The translations under genes were made by a program, and so were the position numbers. DNA of 64,000 bases from Novosphingobium sp. GTDB lineage: Bacteria > Pseudomonadota > Alphaproteobacteria > Sphingomonadales > Sphingomonadaceae. The stretch is from NCBI RefSeq assembly GCF_027489515.1, contig NZ_JAIXZS010000041.1, forward strand, positions 1 through 64,000, given 5' to 3'. Each line of letters begins with the position of its first letter. Position 1 is the stretch's first letter. Below the pieces are notes generated by a model. The model was not told the DNA's origin. It saw nothing but the letters and a program-made list of their open reading frames with translations, and did no database searches. Of the stretch, positions 17,367 to 26,298 are shown piece after piece.

Positions 17367-18929
17367 ATGAACCGTGCGATCCGTGATGTCGTGATTGTCG
17401 GTGGCGGAACTGCCGGCTGGCTTACCGCTGCCATCATCGCTGCAAGGCACAAGGCCCGGATCGGGCACGATTTTTCGGTCACGCTGGTCGAAAGCCCCAA
17501 TGTCCCGATCATCGGGGTAGGCGAGGGCACCTGGCCGACCTTGCGCTCGACGCTGAAAAGCGTGGGCATTTCCGAAACCGATTTCTTCCGCGAATGCGAT
17601 GCCGCCTTCAAGCAGGGCGCGCTTTTCGCCAAGTGGACGACCGGCGCCGCTGACGACGCCTATTACCACCCGCTCGTCCTCCCGCAGCGCTTCGGCGAAC
17701 TCAATCTTGCGCCGCACTGGCTGGCGGGGACGATGGCCGAGGCGGGCACCAACGGCGATACCTTCTGCGATGCGGTCTGCCCGCAAGGCCGCCTGTGCGA
17801 TGCGGGCCTCGCCCCCAAGGCAATGACGAACGCCGAGTTCGAGGGGCAGGCGAACTATGCCTACCACCTCGACGCCGGCAAGTTCGCGCCCTTCATGCAG
17901 CGCCACTGCACCGAGAAGCTCGGCGTGCGCCACGTGCTGGCGGACATGCGCCGGGTGATCCAGGACGAGCGCGGCGATATCCGCGCGATCGAGACCGAGC
18001 AGGCAGGCGAAATAGCAGGCGACCTCTTCGTCGATTGCACCGGCATGCGCAGCCTGCTGCTGGGTGAGACGCTGGGCGTGCCCTTCACGGACTGCAACGA
18101 CGTCCTGTTCTGCGATACCGCGCTGGCGGTGCAGGTGCCCTATCCCGATCCCGAGGCGCCGATTGCGACGCATACCATCTCGACCGCGCAGTCGGCCGGC
18201 TGGATCTGGGACATTGGCCTCCCCACCCGGCGCGGCGTCGGCCATGTCTATTCGAGCCGCTACATCAGCCGCGATCAGGCAGAAGCGGAACTGCGCGCCT
18301 ATATCGGCCCTGCGGCCGATAGCCTTGCCGTGCGCAAGATCGACATCCGGTCGGGCCACCGCGAACTGTTCTGGAAGAACAACTGCGTCGCCGTGGGCCT
18401 TGCCGCCGGCTTCCTCGAACCGCTTGAAGCCTCGGCCATCGTGCTGATCGAGCTTTCCGCGAAAATGATCGCCGAGCAGATGCCGCCCGCGCGCGAGGTG
18501 ATGGACATCGTGGCGCGGCGCTACAACGAGAAGACGCTCTACCGCTGGGGCCGGATCATCGATTTCCTCAAGCTCCACTATGTGCTGAGCCAGCGCCGCG
18601 ACACCGCCTTCTGGCGCGACAACATGGACCCGGGGAGCATCCCCGAACGCTTGCAGGAACTGCTCGCGCTGTGGCGCTACCAGCCGCCCTATTTGCACGA
18701 GGAGTTTGACCGGGTGGACGAGGTGTTCCCCTCCGCCTCCTACCAGTATGTGCTCTATGGCATGGGCTTCCGCTCCGAAGTCTCGCAGCGTGCGCTCGAA
18801 CCAGAAGTCGCCGCTGCCCGCCGCGCCCGGCGCGAGAATGCCGAGCGCACCGAACGGATGCTGGCGGGGCTGCCGCGTCACCGCGATCTCATCAACCGCA
18901 TCAAGGCCTACGGGCTCCAGCCCGTCTGA
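17367..18929 (+). CDS. Tryptophan-halogenase-like flavoprotein (divergent member)
   Basis: A 520-residue FAD-dependent halogenase family protein. The Rossmann motif is VGGGTAGWLTA (residues 11-21), followed by GVGEGTWPTL. By alignment with PrnA from memory, the catalytic lysine corresponds to Lys82 (AAFKQG) and the catalytic glutamate to Glu354 (FLEPLEASAIV). The halogenase WxWxIP motif is altered to WIWDIGLP (279-286), with two extra residues before the proline. It lies between TonB receptor 1 and GH3 on the same strand, the position in which this family repeatedly occurs in polysaccharide loci of this group. Its physiological role is not known. Whether it halogenates at all is uncertain, because only the lysine and glutamate can be judged here. 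No signal peptide is present. Confidence 0.82.
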   Translation: MNRAIRDVVIVGGGTAGWLTAAIIAARHKARIGHDFSVTLVESPNVPIIGVGEGTWPTLRSTLKSVGISETDFFRECDAAFKQGALFAKWTTGAADDAYYHPLVLPQRFGELNLAPHWLAGTMAEAGTNGDTFCDAVCPQGRLCDAGLAPKAMTNAEFEGQANYAYHLDAGKFAPFMQRHCTEKLGVRHVLADMRRVIQDERGDIRAIETEQAGEIAGDLFVDCTGMRSLLLGETLGVPFTDCNDVLFCDTALAVQVPYPDPEAPIATHTISTAQSAGWIWDIGLPTRRGVGHVYSSRYISRDQAEAELRAYIGPAADSLAVRKIDIRSGHRELFWKNNCVAVGLAAGFLEPLEASAIVLIELSAKMIAEQMPPAREVMDIVARRYNEKTLYRWGRIIDFLKLHYVLSQRRDTAFWRDNMDPGSIPERLQELLALWRYQPPYLHEEFDRVDEVFPSASYQYVLYGMGFRSEVSQRALEPEVAAARRARRENAERTERMLAGLPRHRDLINRIKAYGLQPV

Positions 18930-18949
18930 ACCGGAAGGATTCCCCCCGC

Positions 18950-21619
18950 GTGAACCAGCGTTCCCTGTCCCCGCAGCGTCTGTGCGGGCGCCTTCTTGCA
19001 TCCGCGGCGCTTGGCGTCCTCGCCTTTGCGACCCCTGCCGCTGCGCAAGGCTCGCCTGAGGCCGTGGCAGAAGCCGAACAGCTGGCCTCGACGCTGGTTG
19101 CGAAGATGACGACCGATGAAAAGGTCGAGCAGCTTCTCAACGTCGCGCCTGCCATCCCGCGGCTTGGCGTGCTCGCCTACAACTGGTGGACCGAAAGCCT
19201 GCACGGCGCGGGCGGTGCGGTGCCGACAACCAATTTTCCGCAGTCGATCGGGCTTGCCGCCACGTTCGATCCGGCGCTGGTCCATGATGTTGCGCGGGTG
19301 ATCAGCACCGAACTGCAGGGCTTACACACTCTTGCGCGCCAGACCGGGCACCTTGGCAAGATCGGCACCGGGCTCGATACCTGGGCGCCCAATATCAATA
19401 TCTTCCGCGATCCGCGCTGGGGGCGGGGGCAGGAAACGTATGGCGAGGACCCTTTCCTCACCGCGCGGCTGGGTGTCGCCTATGTGACCGGCATACAGGG
19501 TCCGAACCCGGACCTGCCCGACATCATCGCCAGCCCGAAGCACTTCGCGGTGCATTCCGGCCCGGAACCTTCGCGCCACACCGACAACATCATGGTCTTG
19601 CCGCATGATCTGGAGGACACCTATCTGCCCGCCTTCCGCGCCGCGATTGTCGAGGGCAAGGCGGGCTCGATCATGTGCGCCTACAACCGCCTCAACGGCG
19701 AGCCGGCCTGTGCCAGCAATCTCCTGCTCAAGGACCGGCTGCGCGGTGCGTGGGGCTTCAAGGGCTATGTCGTCTCGGACTGCGACGCGGTCGTCGATAT
19801 CTACGATCGCCACAAGTTCGCGCCCGATGCGGCCTCGGGCGTCGCGGTCAGCCTGCGCATGGGCATGGACAACGAATGCAACACCGGCACCATCGGCGAG
19901 GCGAAGGGGCTGGCGGATCGCTACAAGGCGGCGCTCAAGGGCGGCTACATGGCGACCAGCGATCTGGACCGCGTGCTCGTGCGCCTGTTTTCCGCGCGCT
20001 ACCGCAATGGCGATCTGGCCGGGATGCGCGCGCGCCAGCCCAATGCGACGCCCGTCAGCGCAGTGGGCGCGCAGAGCGGCTGGGACCTTTCGCTGAAGAG
20101 CGCCGAGAAGAGCCTCGTCCTCCTCAAGAACAGTGGCATCCTTCCGCTGAGGTCCGATGTCCGCGTCGCGGTGATCGGCCCGCTCGGCGATGCGACGCGG
20201 GTGCTGCGCGGCAACTATTCCTCGCCCAATTCCGCCCCGCCGATTTCGGTGGTCGATGGCCTGCGCCGCGCGATGCCGGGCGCCAAGGTCACGCTGGTGC
20301 CCTTCGCGCCCTCGATCACCGATGGCGATCTGGTGACCGAGGGCAATTTCCTCACGCCTGACGGCAAGCCGGGTCTGCGCGCGGCCTATTACAACGCGCT
20401 GGATGCTGCGAAGCCACGCGGTGAGCGGACCTACGCCGCCAAGCCCGTCGTCACGCGCATCGAAACCACGCTTGGCAGCAGCGCGATGCAGCTGAAAGAG
20501 GTGAGTGACGCGCACAAGGTGGTGTGGGACGGCTTCTTCGTCGCGCCGACAAGCGGTCTCTACAAGATGGGCGTCACCGGCGTGAAAGGCGCGATCGACA
20601 TCGGCGGCAAGCCGACAATCATCTCCGATCACTATTCGCTCTGGGGCGAGGCGCCCAAGTACGTCGAGGTCACGCTGACCAAGGGTGAACGCTATCCGCT
20701 GCACTTCGATATCGAAGGCGGCGGCGCGGCTGGACCGGGGCTGTTCTGGAAGCGCATCACTCACGATCCCTGGGGCGATCTCGCGCGCGCGGCGGCCGAT
20801 GCCGATGTGCTGGTTGCCGTCGTCGGCCTTACCGCCGATCTCGAAGGCGAGGAAATGCCGCTCAAGATCGAAGGCTTCGATGGCGGCGACCGCACCAGCC
20901 TCGAACTGCCGATGGACCAGCGCGAACTCCTCATCCGCGCGCGCACCTTGGGCAAGCCGCTGGTCGTCGTCACCATGAACGGCAGCCCGCTCAATCTCTC
21001 ATGGGCCAAGGCCAATGCCGATGCGCTGGTCGAGGCGTGGTATCCGGGGCAGGCGGGCGGGCTTGCCATAGGCAACGTGCTTTCCGGCAAGGCCAACCCC
21101 TCGGGCCGCCTGCCGCTGACCTTCTACAAGGACACCGCTGAACTGCCGCCGTTCCATGACTACAGCATGGCCGGCCGCACCTATCGCTACTTCACCGGCA
21201 CCCCCGTCTACGGTTTCGGCTACGGCCTCAGCTACACCAGCTTCGGCTATGCCGCGGCCACGGTCGAAGGCCTCGGCGGAAACACCGCGAATGGCATCCG
21301 GGTGATGGGCGAAGTGACCAACACCGGCAGCCGCGCGGGCGAGGAAGTGGTGCAGGCCTATCTGAGCTTCCCCGATCAGCCCGGCGCTCCGCGTATTGCG
21401 CTGCGCGGCCTGACCCGCGTTGCGCTTCAGCCCGGCGAGCGCAAGACGGTCACGCTGGAGCTATCCCCGCGCGATATTTCCGCCGTGCGTCCCGATGGCA
21501 CTCGGCAGGTCTTTGCGGGCAGCTACCGCCTGTTCCTCGGCGGTGGCCAGCCGGACAGCGGGCTGCCGGGCAGCGAGGCCACGTTCAGGGTGGACCGCGT
21601 GGTCGATCTGCCGAAATAA
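18950..21619 (+). CDS. Secreted GH3 beta-xylosidase (with PA14-like insert)
   Basis: An 889-residue exported GH3 enzyme that should release xylose from xylo-oligosaccharides. A Sec signal ends TPAAAQ near residue 33. The barrel contains NWWTESLHGAGG, WAPNINIFRDPRWGRGQETYGEDP (shown in part) and SPKHFAVHSGPEPSRH. The nucleophile is Asp277 in GYVVSDCDAV. The YGEDP and KHFAVHSGPE forms fit the beta-xylosidase/arabinofuranosidase branch. A PA14-like insert (WDGFFVAPTSGLYKMGVTG, about 520-620) divides the second sandwich, and the C-terminus has the fibronectin-III-like region (VTNTGSRAGEEVVQAYLS). The GTG start at 18950 follows GGAAGGA and is 20 bases after the halogenase stop, so the receptor, halogenase and xylosidase probably share a transcript. 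Confidence 0.87.
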   Translation: MNQRSLSPQRLCGRLLASAALGVLAFATPAAAQGSPEAVAEAEQLASTLVAKMTTDEKVEQLLNVAPAIPRLGVLAYNWWTESLHGAGGAVPTTNFPQSIGLAATFDPALVHDVARVISTELQGLHTLARQTGHLGKIGTGLDTWAPNINIFRDPRWGRGQETYGEDPFLTARLGVAYVTGIQGPNPDLPDIIASPKHFAVHSGPEPSRHTDNIMVLPHDLEDTYLPAFRAAIVEGKAGSIMCAYNRLNGEPACASNLLLKDRLRGAWGFKGYVVSDCDAVVDIYDRHKFAPDAASGVAVSLRMGMDNECNTGTIGEAKGLADRYKAALKGGYMATSDLDRVLVRLFSARYRNGDLAGMRARQPNATPVSAVGAQSGWDLSLKSAEKSLVLLKNSGILPLRSDVRVAVIGPLGDATRVLRGNYSSPNSAPPISVVDGLRRAMPGAKVTLVPFAPSITDGDLVTEGNFLTPDGKPGLRAAYYNALDAAKPRGERTYAAKPVVTRIETTLGSSAMQLKEVSDAHKVVWDGFFVAPTSGLYKMGVTGVKGAIDIGGKPTIISDHYSLWGEAPKYVEVTLTKGERYPLHFDIEGGGAAGPGLFWKRITHDPWGDLARAAADADVLVAVVGLTADLEGEEMPLKIEGFDGGDRTSLELPMDQRELLIRARTLGKPLVVVTMNGSPLNLSWAKANADALVEAWYPGQAGGLAIGNVLSGKANPSGRLPLTFYKDTAELPPFHDYSMAGRTYRYFTGTPVYGFGYGLSYTSFGYAAATVEGLGGNTANGIRVMGEVTNTGSRAGEEVVQAYLSFPDQPGAPRIALRGLTRVALQPGERKTVTLELSPRDISAVRPDGTRQVFAGSYRLFLGGGQPDSGLPGSEATFRVDRVVDLPK

Positions 21620-21622
21620 GCC

Positions 21623-23950
21623 TCAGCCGGGCAGAAGCTGCGGCCCCACCAGCCGTACGCTCTGCCCGGCCTTGAGCACCAGCGGACGGCGCACCGCGCC
21701 CAGCCAGACGGTGCATTCGTGCGTGCTCATCGCGCGCAGGACGACTTCGGTGAGCTCGCTGCCGGCCCAGGCAAGATCAACGACCACACCCCCGCGCGCG
21801 ACCAGCCCGCGCACGCGCCCTTGCGGCCAGGCGCGGGGCAGGGCGGGCAGCAGATGCAGCTGCCCGCGCGCGCTTTGCAGCAGCATCCCGGCCATTGCCG
21901 CCGCTCCGCCGAAGTTCCCGTCGATCTGGAACGGCGGATGCGCATCGAACATGTTGGGGTAGGTCCGGGCCGGCGCCAGCAAGCCGCGCAGGATCGAATG
22001 CGCGCGCTCCCCATCGCGCAGCCGCGCCCAGAGCGCGATGCGCCATGCCGTCGCCCAGCCGGTCGATTGATCGCCGCGCCGATTGAGCGAGACCTTTGCT
22101 GCGGCGGCCAGTTCGGGCGTCCGGTCCGGATCGATCTGCTGGCCGGGGTATAGCGCATAGAGGTGCGAGACGTGGCGGTGGTCCTGCTCGGGCGCGGCCT
22201 CGTCCCAGTCCTCCAGCCATTCCTGCAGTTGCCCCGCCTTGCCCACGCGGTCGGGCGCGAGCCTGCTGCGCACCGTCCGCAGCTCATCCGCAAACGTGGC
22301 ATCACGCCCCAGCACATCGGCGGCCTCTGCCGTGTGCGCAAAGAGATCGCGCAGGATCTGCCGGTCCATCGCCGGCCCTGCGCAGACCGAAGCGCCAAAG
22401 GGATGCCGGTTCTCGGGCGAGATCGATGGGGAAGTCACGAGCCCCTCGGGCACGTTCTGCAAGGTATCGAGGAAGAACTCCGCCGCCCCGCGCATCAGCG
22501 GATAGATCGCCGCGAGCCATGCACGGTCGCGGCCATGATCCCATCGGTCCCACATTGCGTTGCACAGCCATGCCCCGCCCAGCGGCCACATCCCCCACGC
22601 CGCGCCGTCGATCGGACCCGACGCGCGCCAGAGATCGGTGTTGTGATGTGCCACCCAGCCGCGCGCGCCATAAATTCCGCGCGCTGTCTTCGCTCCGCTC
22701 ACCGCCAGTTCGCGCACCATCCGCAACAGCGGCTCGGTGCATTCGCCAAGATTCGCCGGATCGGCGATCCAGTAGTTCATCTCGGTATTAATGTTGATCG
22801 TGTACTTGGACCCCCACGGCGGATCTGTGCTCTCGCACCAGATGCCCTGCAGGTTCGCCGGCTGCGTGCCGGGCCGCGTGCCGGGCCGCGAGGAAGAGAT
22901 CATCAGATAGCGGGCATAGGCGAAATAGAGGGCCGCCAGTGCCGGCTCGTCTGACGCGACATTGGCGGCAATGCGCGCATTGGTCGGCAGCGGACTGCCT
23001 GGGCCGAGATCCAGCGCCGCGCGTCGATAGAGCCGCCGGTGCTCGGCCAGATGCGCGCGCCGCAGGGCAGACCACGTCTTGCCGCGCGCAGCGGCGATCC
23101 GTGCGGCAACTTCGGCCACGGGATCGCCCGAGACGTCGCCCGGCCCGCGATAGCTTGTCGCCAGCGCAACCAGCACCGTTGCCGCCCGAGCGCCTTCCAC
23201 CACCAGCCTTGCGCCGTCCGCTCGCATGCGCCCGCCTTCCGGCAACACGGCAATCTGCGCCGCTAGCCGGAGCGCGCCGGGCACACTTTCCGATCCGCGA
23301 TTGCGCCCCTTGGCCCGGATCGCACCGGCCGCGGTGCTGATCGTGGCTTCATGTGGTGTCTCGAAACGCACTGCGAGATTCAGCGCTGCGCCCTTGCTCG
23401 CCGTCAGCCGCACCGCAATCACCTGATCGGGAAAGCTTGCCAGCACTTCGCGGGTCACGGTTCCTTGCGGCACGGCCAAGCGGGTGAGGGCGATTGCCCG
23501 GTCAAGATCAAGCTCGCGCCGGTAGCCAGTTCGCGCCTCTGCCCCGTCCATGTCGATCAGCAGGTCGCCAAAGGTCTGGTAGGCCATCTGGTGCGACGGC
23601 CGCGCCAGCAGGTGCTCGTTCGCCATGGCCTCCGCCTCGGCAAAGCGTCGCTCGGCAATGAGGCGGCGCACATCGGCCACTGCCTGCGGGCCAGCCGCAG
23701 GGTTCAGCGGATCATAGGGACCACCGCTCCACAGCGTGTCCTCGTTGAGCTGGATGCGCTCGTGCGCGGTCCCGCCGAATACCATTGCCCCCAGCCGCCC
23801 GTTGCCCACTGGCAGCGCTTCGGTCCAGATCGCAGCAGGGCGCGTGTACCATAGGCGGTCCGCACTGCTGGTGGCAGGGGCAGTGCCGCGTGCCGGGCTG
23901 CCGACCAGCGCTGCGCCTGCGCCAAGCACCTGTCGCCGCGAAACTGCCAT
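21623..23950 (-). CDS. Exported GH95 alpha-L-fucosidase / alpha-L-galactosidase
   Basis: A 775-residue GH95 enzyme. The N-terminus SRRQVLGAGAALVG looks like a twin-arginine signal. Family landmarks are TEALPVGNGRLGAMVFGG, NEDTLWSGGPYDPLNPAAG, INTEMNYW (the two asparagines of the catalytic centre), SPSISPENRHP with the catalytic Glu and FQIDGNFGG with the catalytic Asp. In a xylan locus the probable target is an alpha-L-galactosyl or fucosyl decoration rather than host glycans; related GH95 enzymes act on L-galactose in complex cereal xylans. It is 84 bases downstream of the GntR gene on the same strand and 3 bases from the convergent GH3 stop. Confidence 0.85.
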   Translation of the reverse strand: MAVSRRQVLGAGAALVGSPARGTAPATSSADRLWYTRPAAIWTEALPVGNGRLGAMVFGGTAHERIQLNEDTLWSGGPYDPLNPAAGPQAVADVRRLIAERRFAEAEAMANEHLLARPSHQMAYQTFGDLLIDMDGAEARTGYRRELDLDRAIALTRLAVPQGTVTREVLASFPDQVIAVRLTASKGAALNLAVRFETPHEATISTAAGAIRAKGRNRGSESVPGALRLAAQIAVLPEGGRMRADGARLVVEGARAATVLVALATSYRGPGDVSGDPVAEVAARIAAARGKTWSALRRAHLAEHRRLYRRAALDLGPGSPLPTNARIAANVASDEPALAALYFAYARYLMISSSRPGTRPGTQPANLQGIWCESTDPPWGSKYTININTEMNYWIADPANLGECTEPLLRMVRELAVSGAKTARGIYGARGWVAHHNTDLWRASGPIDGAAWGMWPLGGAWLCNAMWDRWDHGRDRAWLAAIYPLMRGAAEFFLDTLQNVPEGLVTSPSISPENRHPFGASVCAGPAMDRQILRDLFAHTAEAADVLGRDATFADELRTVRSRLAPDRVGKAGQLQEWLEDWDEAAPEQDHRHVSHLYALYPGQQIDPDRTPELAAAAKVSLNRRGDQSTGWATAWRIALWARLRDGERAHSILRGLLAPARTYPNMFDAHPPFQIDGNFGGAAAMAGMLLQSARGQLHLLPALPRAWPQGRVRGLVARGGVVVDLAWAGSELTEVVLRAMSTHECTVWLGAVRRPLVLKAGQSVRLVGPQLLPG

Positions 23951-24034
23951 CCTTCAACTCCGCAAGTCCGCGCCGCGCGCCCTTGCAGAATAAGTACGAT
24001 TAATTGACTGAAAGTCCAGGCTGACTGGCGGGTT

Positions 24035-24775
24035 TCACTGCCGCTCGGGCAAGTCGATATCGGCCAGCGCCAGTTCGATCAGCGTGTGCATCGCCGTGCG
24101 CGCGGCAGGGCCATCGCCATTGGCCACGGCATCGAACAGAACGCGGTGATCGGGCAGCGGATCGCGCGGCAGCTTGCGTTTGCGCTGCTTGTAGATCGTC
24201 GTCCAGCGCACGGCGGCCGAGATCGTGCTGGCCAGCGCGATGAGCGCGGCATTGCCTGTCGCCTTCAGCAGCGTGGTGTGGAACGCCTGGTCCGCGGCCT
24301 GCCCCAGCGGGGAGGCCAGCGTGTGCTTCGCCATCTCTTCCAGCGCGTGGCCCATCTGCGCCAGCTGAGCGCCATTGCGCCGCTTTGCTGCGATTTCAGC
24401 CGCCGCCGGCTCGATGATCAGGCGCAGCTCGAACAGGTCGTGGATCGCCGTCACGCTTGGCTCGCCCTCGAACGTCCAGGCGAGCACATCGGGATCGAGG
24501 ATATGCCAGCGCGCGGGATCCGTGATGCGGGTGCCCGCCTTGGGCCGGCTTTCGACCAGCCCCTTGGCGGCGAGGATGCGGATCGCCTCGCGGTAGGCGG
24601 TGCGCGAGATCTGGTTGCGCTCGGCGAAATCGAGCTCGCTGCTCAGCACATGGCCGGGCGGGTACTTGCCGGTGACGATGGCAATGCCGAGATCGCGTGC
24701 GATGCTGCCGTGCAGACGCAGCGATTTGTCAGACCGGTCGATTCCGTCTCCACCTTGTTCCTTGCTTCGCGACAC
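24035..24775 (-). CDS. GntR-family regulator, FadR/FCD subfamily
   Basis: A 246-residue regulator. The winged-helix domain (residues about 22-90) contains ARDLGIAIVTGKYPPGHVLSSE and SRTAYREAIRILAAKGLVESRP (shown in part). The FCD effector domain follows with LFELRLIIEPAAAEIAAKR, the metal-binding His in QAFHTTLL and a second His in PDHRVLFDAVANGD. The start is the GTG at 24775. FCD regulators of this kind usually sense sugar acids or other carboxylates, which suits a locus making xylonate and arabinonate. The gene is embedded between GH43 and GH95 on the minus strand, with short gaps on both sides. Its operator is not established. The inverted repeat at 35909-35923 is a weak candidate. Confidence 0.8.
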   Translation of the reverse strand: MSRSKEQGGDGIDRSDKSLRLHGSIARDLGIAIVTGKYPPGHVLSSELDFAERNQISRTAYREAIRILAAKGLVESRPKAGTRITDPARWHILDPDVLAWTFEGEPSVTAIHDLFELRLIIEPAAAEIAAKRRNGAQLAQMGHALEEMAKHTLASPLGQAADQAFHTTLLKATGNAALIALASTISAAVRWTTIYKQRKRKLPRDPLPDHRVLFDAVANGDGPAARTAMHTLIELALADIDLPERQ

Positions 24776-24838
24776 CCTGTGCTCCTTGCCCCCTTTCCCT
24801 ATTTGGGCGCAATTTCACCAAAGTCCAGCGCCTCGCAC

Positions 24839-26287
24839 TCACGGGCGGCGGAAGCTCCATTTGCCGGCATCCGAGGCCGGATCAAATCGGACAAGTCTCG
24901 GCGTGCTGGCGCCGACCGCCGCGAGCGCCAGCGGGTGGAATGGATCGGGCGTGCTGCGCGGCACGATCCGCCACAGGCCATCGGGCAGCTGGTCTAGCCG
25001 CCATAGCTGTTCGGGCGCACCGGTGAACGTGGGGACAGCCACCACATCGCCGGATGGCGTTGCCGCCAGAGCGCGGCTCGTTCCGGCAATCACGATGCGC
25101 ACATAGGGCGCACCGAACCAGCCGCCGGCGCCCGGCACCGGCTCCACTGTCCAGTGCTGGTTCGGCCGCACCATGTAGTCGCCCATGTCGACCGGGATCG
25201 GTCCCGTCGGCCAGGTCGTGCGGTTCTGCTCGAGCGTCTGGTCCGGCACCGGCGCCAGCGGCTCTTTGGGGGCGCCGAAGCCAGTCCATTTGAAGGGAAG
25301 CCGCACTTCGTCCACCGCCAGCTGCAAGGCCCCGCCGCGCTCGGACTGGATCTCGTAGGTGCCCGGGCGCAGGTTCTCTTGTCCCACCGGCCAGCCATTC
25401 TTCCAGGTGAGCGGCAGGATCGCGAGCACGCTGCGGCCTGAGCGGTCCATGTCTGCCTCGTAGTGGAACGAGAACTTCTCCACCCCGTCGCCCAGATCGA
25501 CGAGCCCGAAATGCCCCGCACCCATGCCGCGCCCGTTGGAGCCCCATACCAGCTTGCCGCCGCCCTTGAGCAGCGGCACGCCAAAGTTGTCGACATACGG
25601 CCCGAGCGGACTGCGCGAACGGCCGACACGGATGTTGTAACTCGAATTGGGCCCGTCGCAGCAGGTGCCATGTGTGCCGAGCAGGTAGTACCAACCGTCG
25701 CGGTACATCAGAGCGGTCGCTTCCATGTCGATCGCCACATCGACGGGCTGGTTCCCCGGCAGCCGCTCGGCGGTCTTGGGATCGAGCTCGATCATGCGGA
25801 TCGACCCGAAATAGGTGCCATAGCTCAGCCAGAGCCGCCCTTCGGCTAGCAGGAACGCCGGGTCGATCGCATCGTGCAGTTCCACGCCATCGCTCGAAGC
25901 GACCGTGCCGACTTCGTGGAAGCCGAAGTCCTTCGAGGCCGGATCAAGCGACTTCGTCCACATGATCTTGATGTCGCTCTTGTGCCCGCCGTTCATCCCG
26001 CCGCCACCTACGGCCCAGGCTAAATAGTAGCGGTCGCCCAGCTTGATCACATCGGGCGCGACGCCGCCGCCGGGGCGCACCGGGCCGCTGTTCCAGGTCC
26101 AGCCGTCAGACGAAACCAGTCCGCCGCCGAAGGTGCCGAAGGTGTAGAACTTGCCGTCCGATTCCACGATGGTCGAGGGATCGTGGATATAGGGTTCGCC
26201 CTCCAGCTGGGCGACGGGATTGCTCTCGGCCAGCAGCGCAGCGGGCATCAGCGCAAGCGCGGCAGCGGCAAGCAGGCGGCGCTTCAT
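24839..26287 (-). CDS. Secreted GH43 arabinanase/arabinofuranosidase-type hydrolase with lectin-like tail
   Basis: A 482-residue exported GH43 enzyme. The signal peptide is residues 1-21 (KRRLLAAAALALMPAALLAE). The five-bladed propeller shows the inverting triad: Asp in EPYIHDPSTIV near 36 (base), Asp in LHDAIDPAFLL near 144 (pKa modulator) and Glu in IDMEATALM near 188 (acid). LGTHGTCCDGPNSSYNIRVGRS resembles endo-1,5-arabinanases (quoted in part in family terms). From about residue 390 onward, RALAATPSGDVVAVP and EQLWRLDQLPDGLWRIVP look like ricin-type beta-trefoil repeats. The ATG at 26287 has GAGGGAC at the right distance; an ATG at 26302 that overlaps the previous stop would add five residues. 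The precise linkage cleaved cannot be told. Confidence 0.8.
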   Translation of the reverse strand: MKRRLLAAAALALMPAALLAESNPVAQLEGEPYIHDPSTIVESDGKFYTFGTFGGGLVSSDGWTWNSGPVRPGGGVAPDVIKLGDRYYLAWAVGGGGMNGGHKSDIKIMWTKSLDPASKDFGFHEVGTVASSDGVELHDAIDPAFLLAEGRLWLSYGTYFGSIRMIELDPKTAERLPGNQPVDVAIDMEATALMYRDGWYYLLGTHGTCCDGPNSSYNIRVGRSRSPLGPYVDNFGVPLLKGGGKLVWGSNGRGMGAGHFGLVDLGDGVEKFSFHYEADMDRSGRSVLAILPLTWKNGWPVGQENLRPGTYEIQSERGGALQLAVDEVRLPFKWTGFGAPKEPLAPVPDQTLEQNRTTWPTGPIPVDMGDYMVRPNQHWTVEPVPGAGGWFGAPYVRIVIAGTSRALAATPSGDVVAVPTFTGAPEQLWRLDQLPDGLWRIVPRSTPDPFHPLALAAVGASTPRLVRFDPASDAGKWSFRRP

Positions 26288-26298
26288 CGGCAAGTCCC

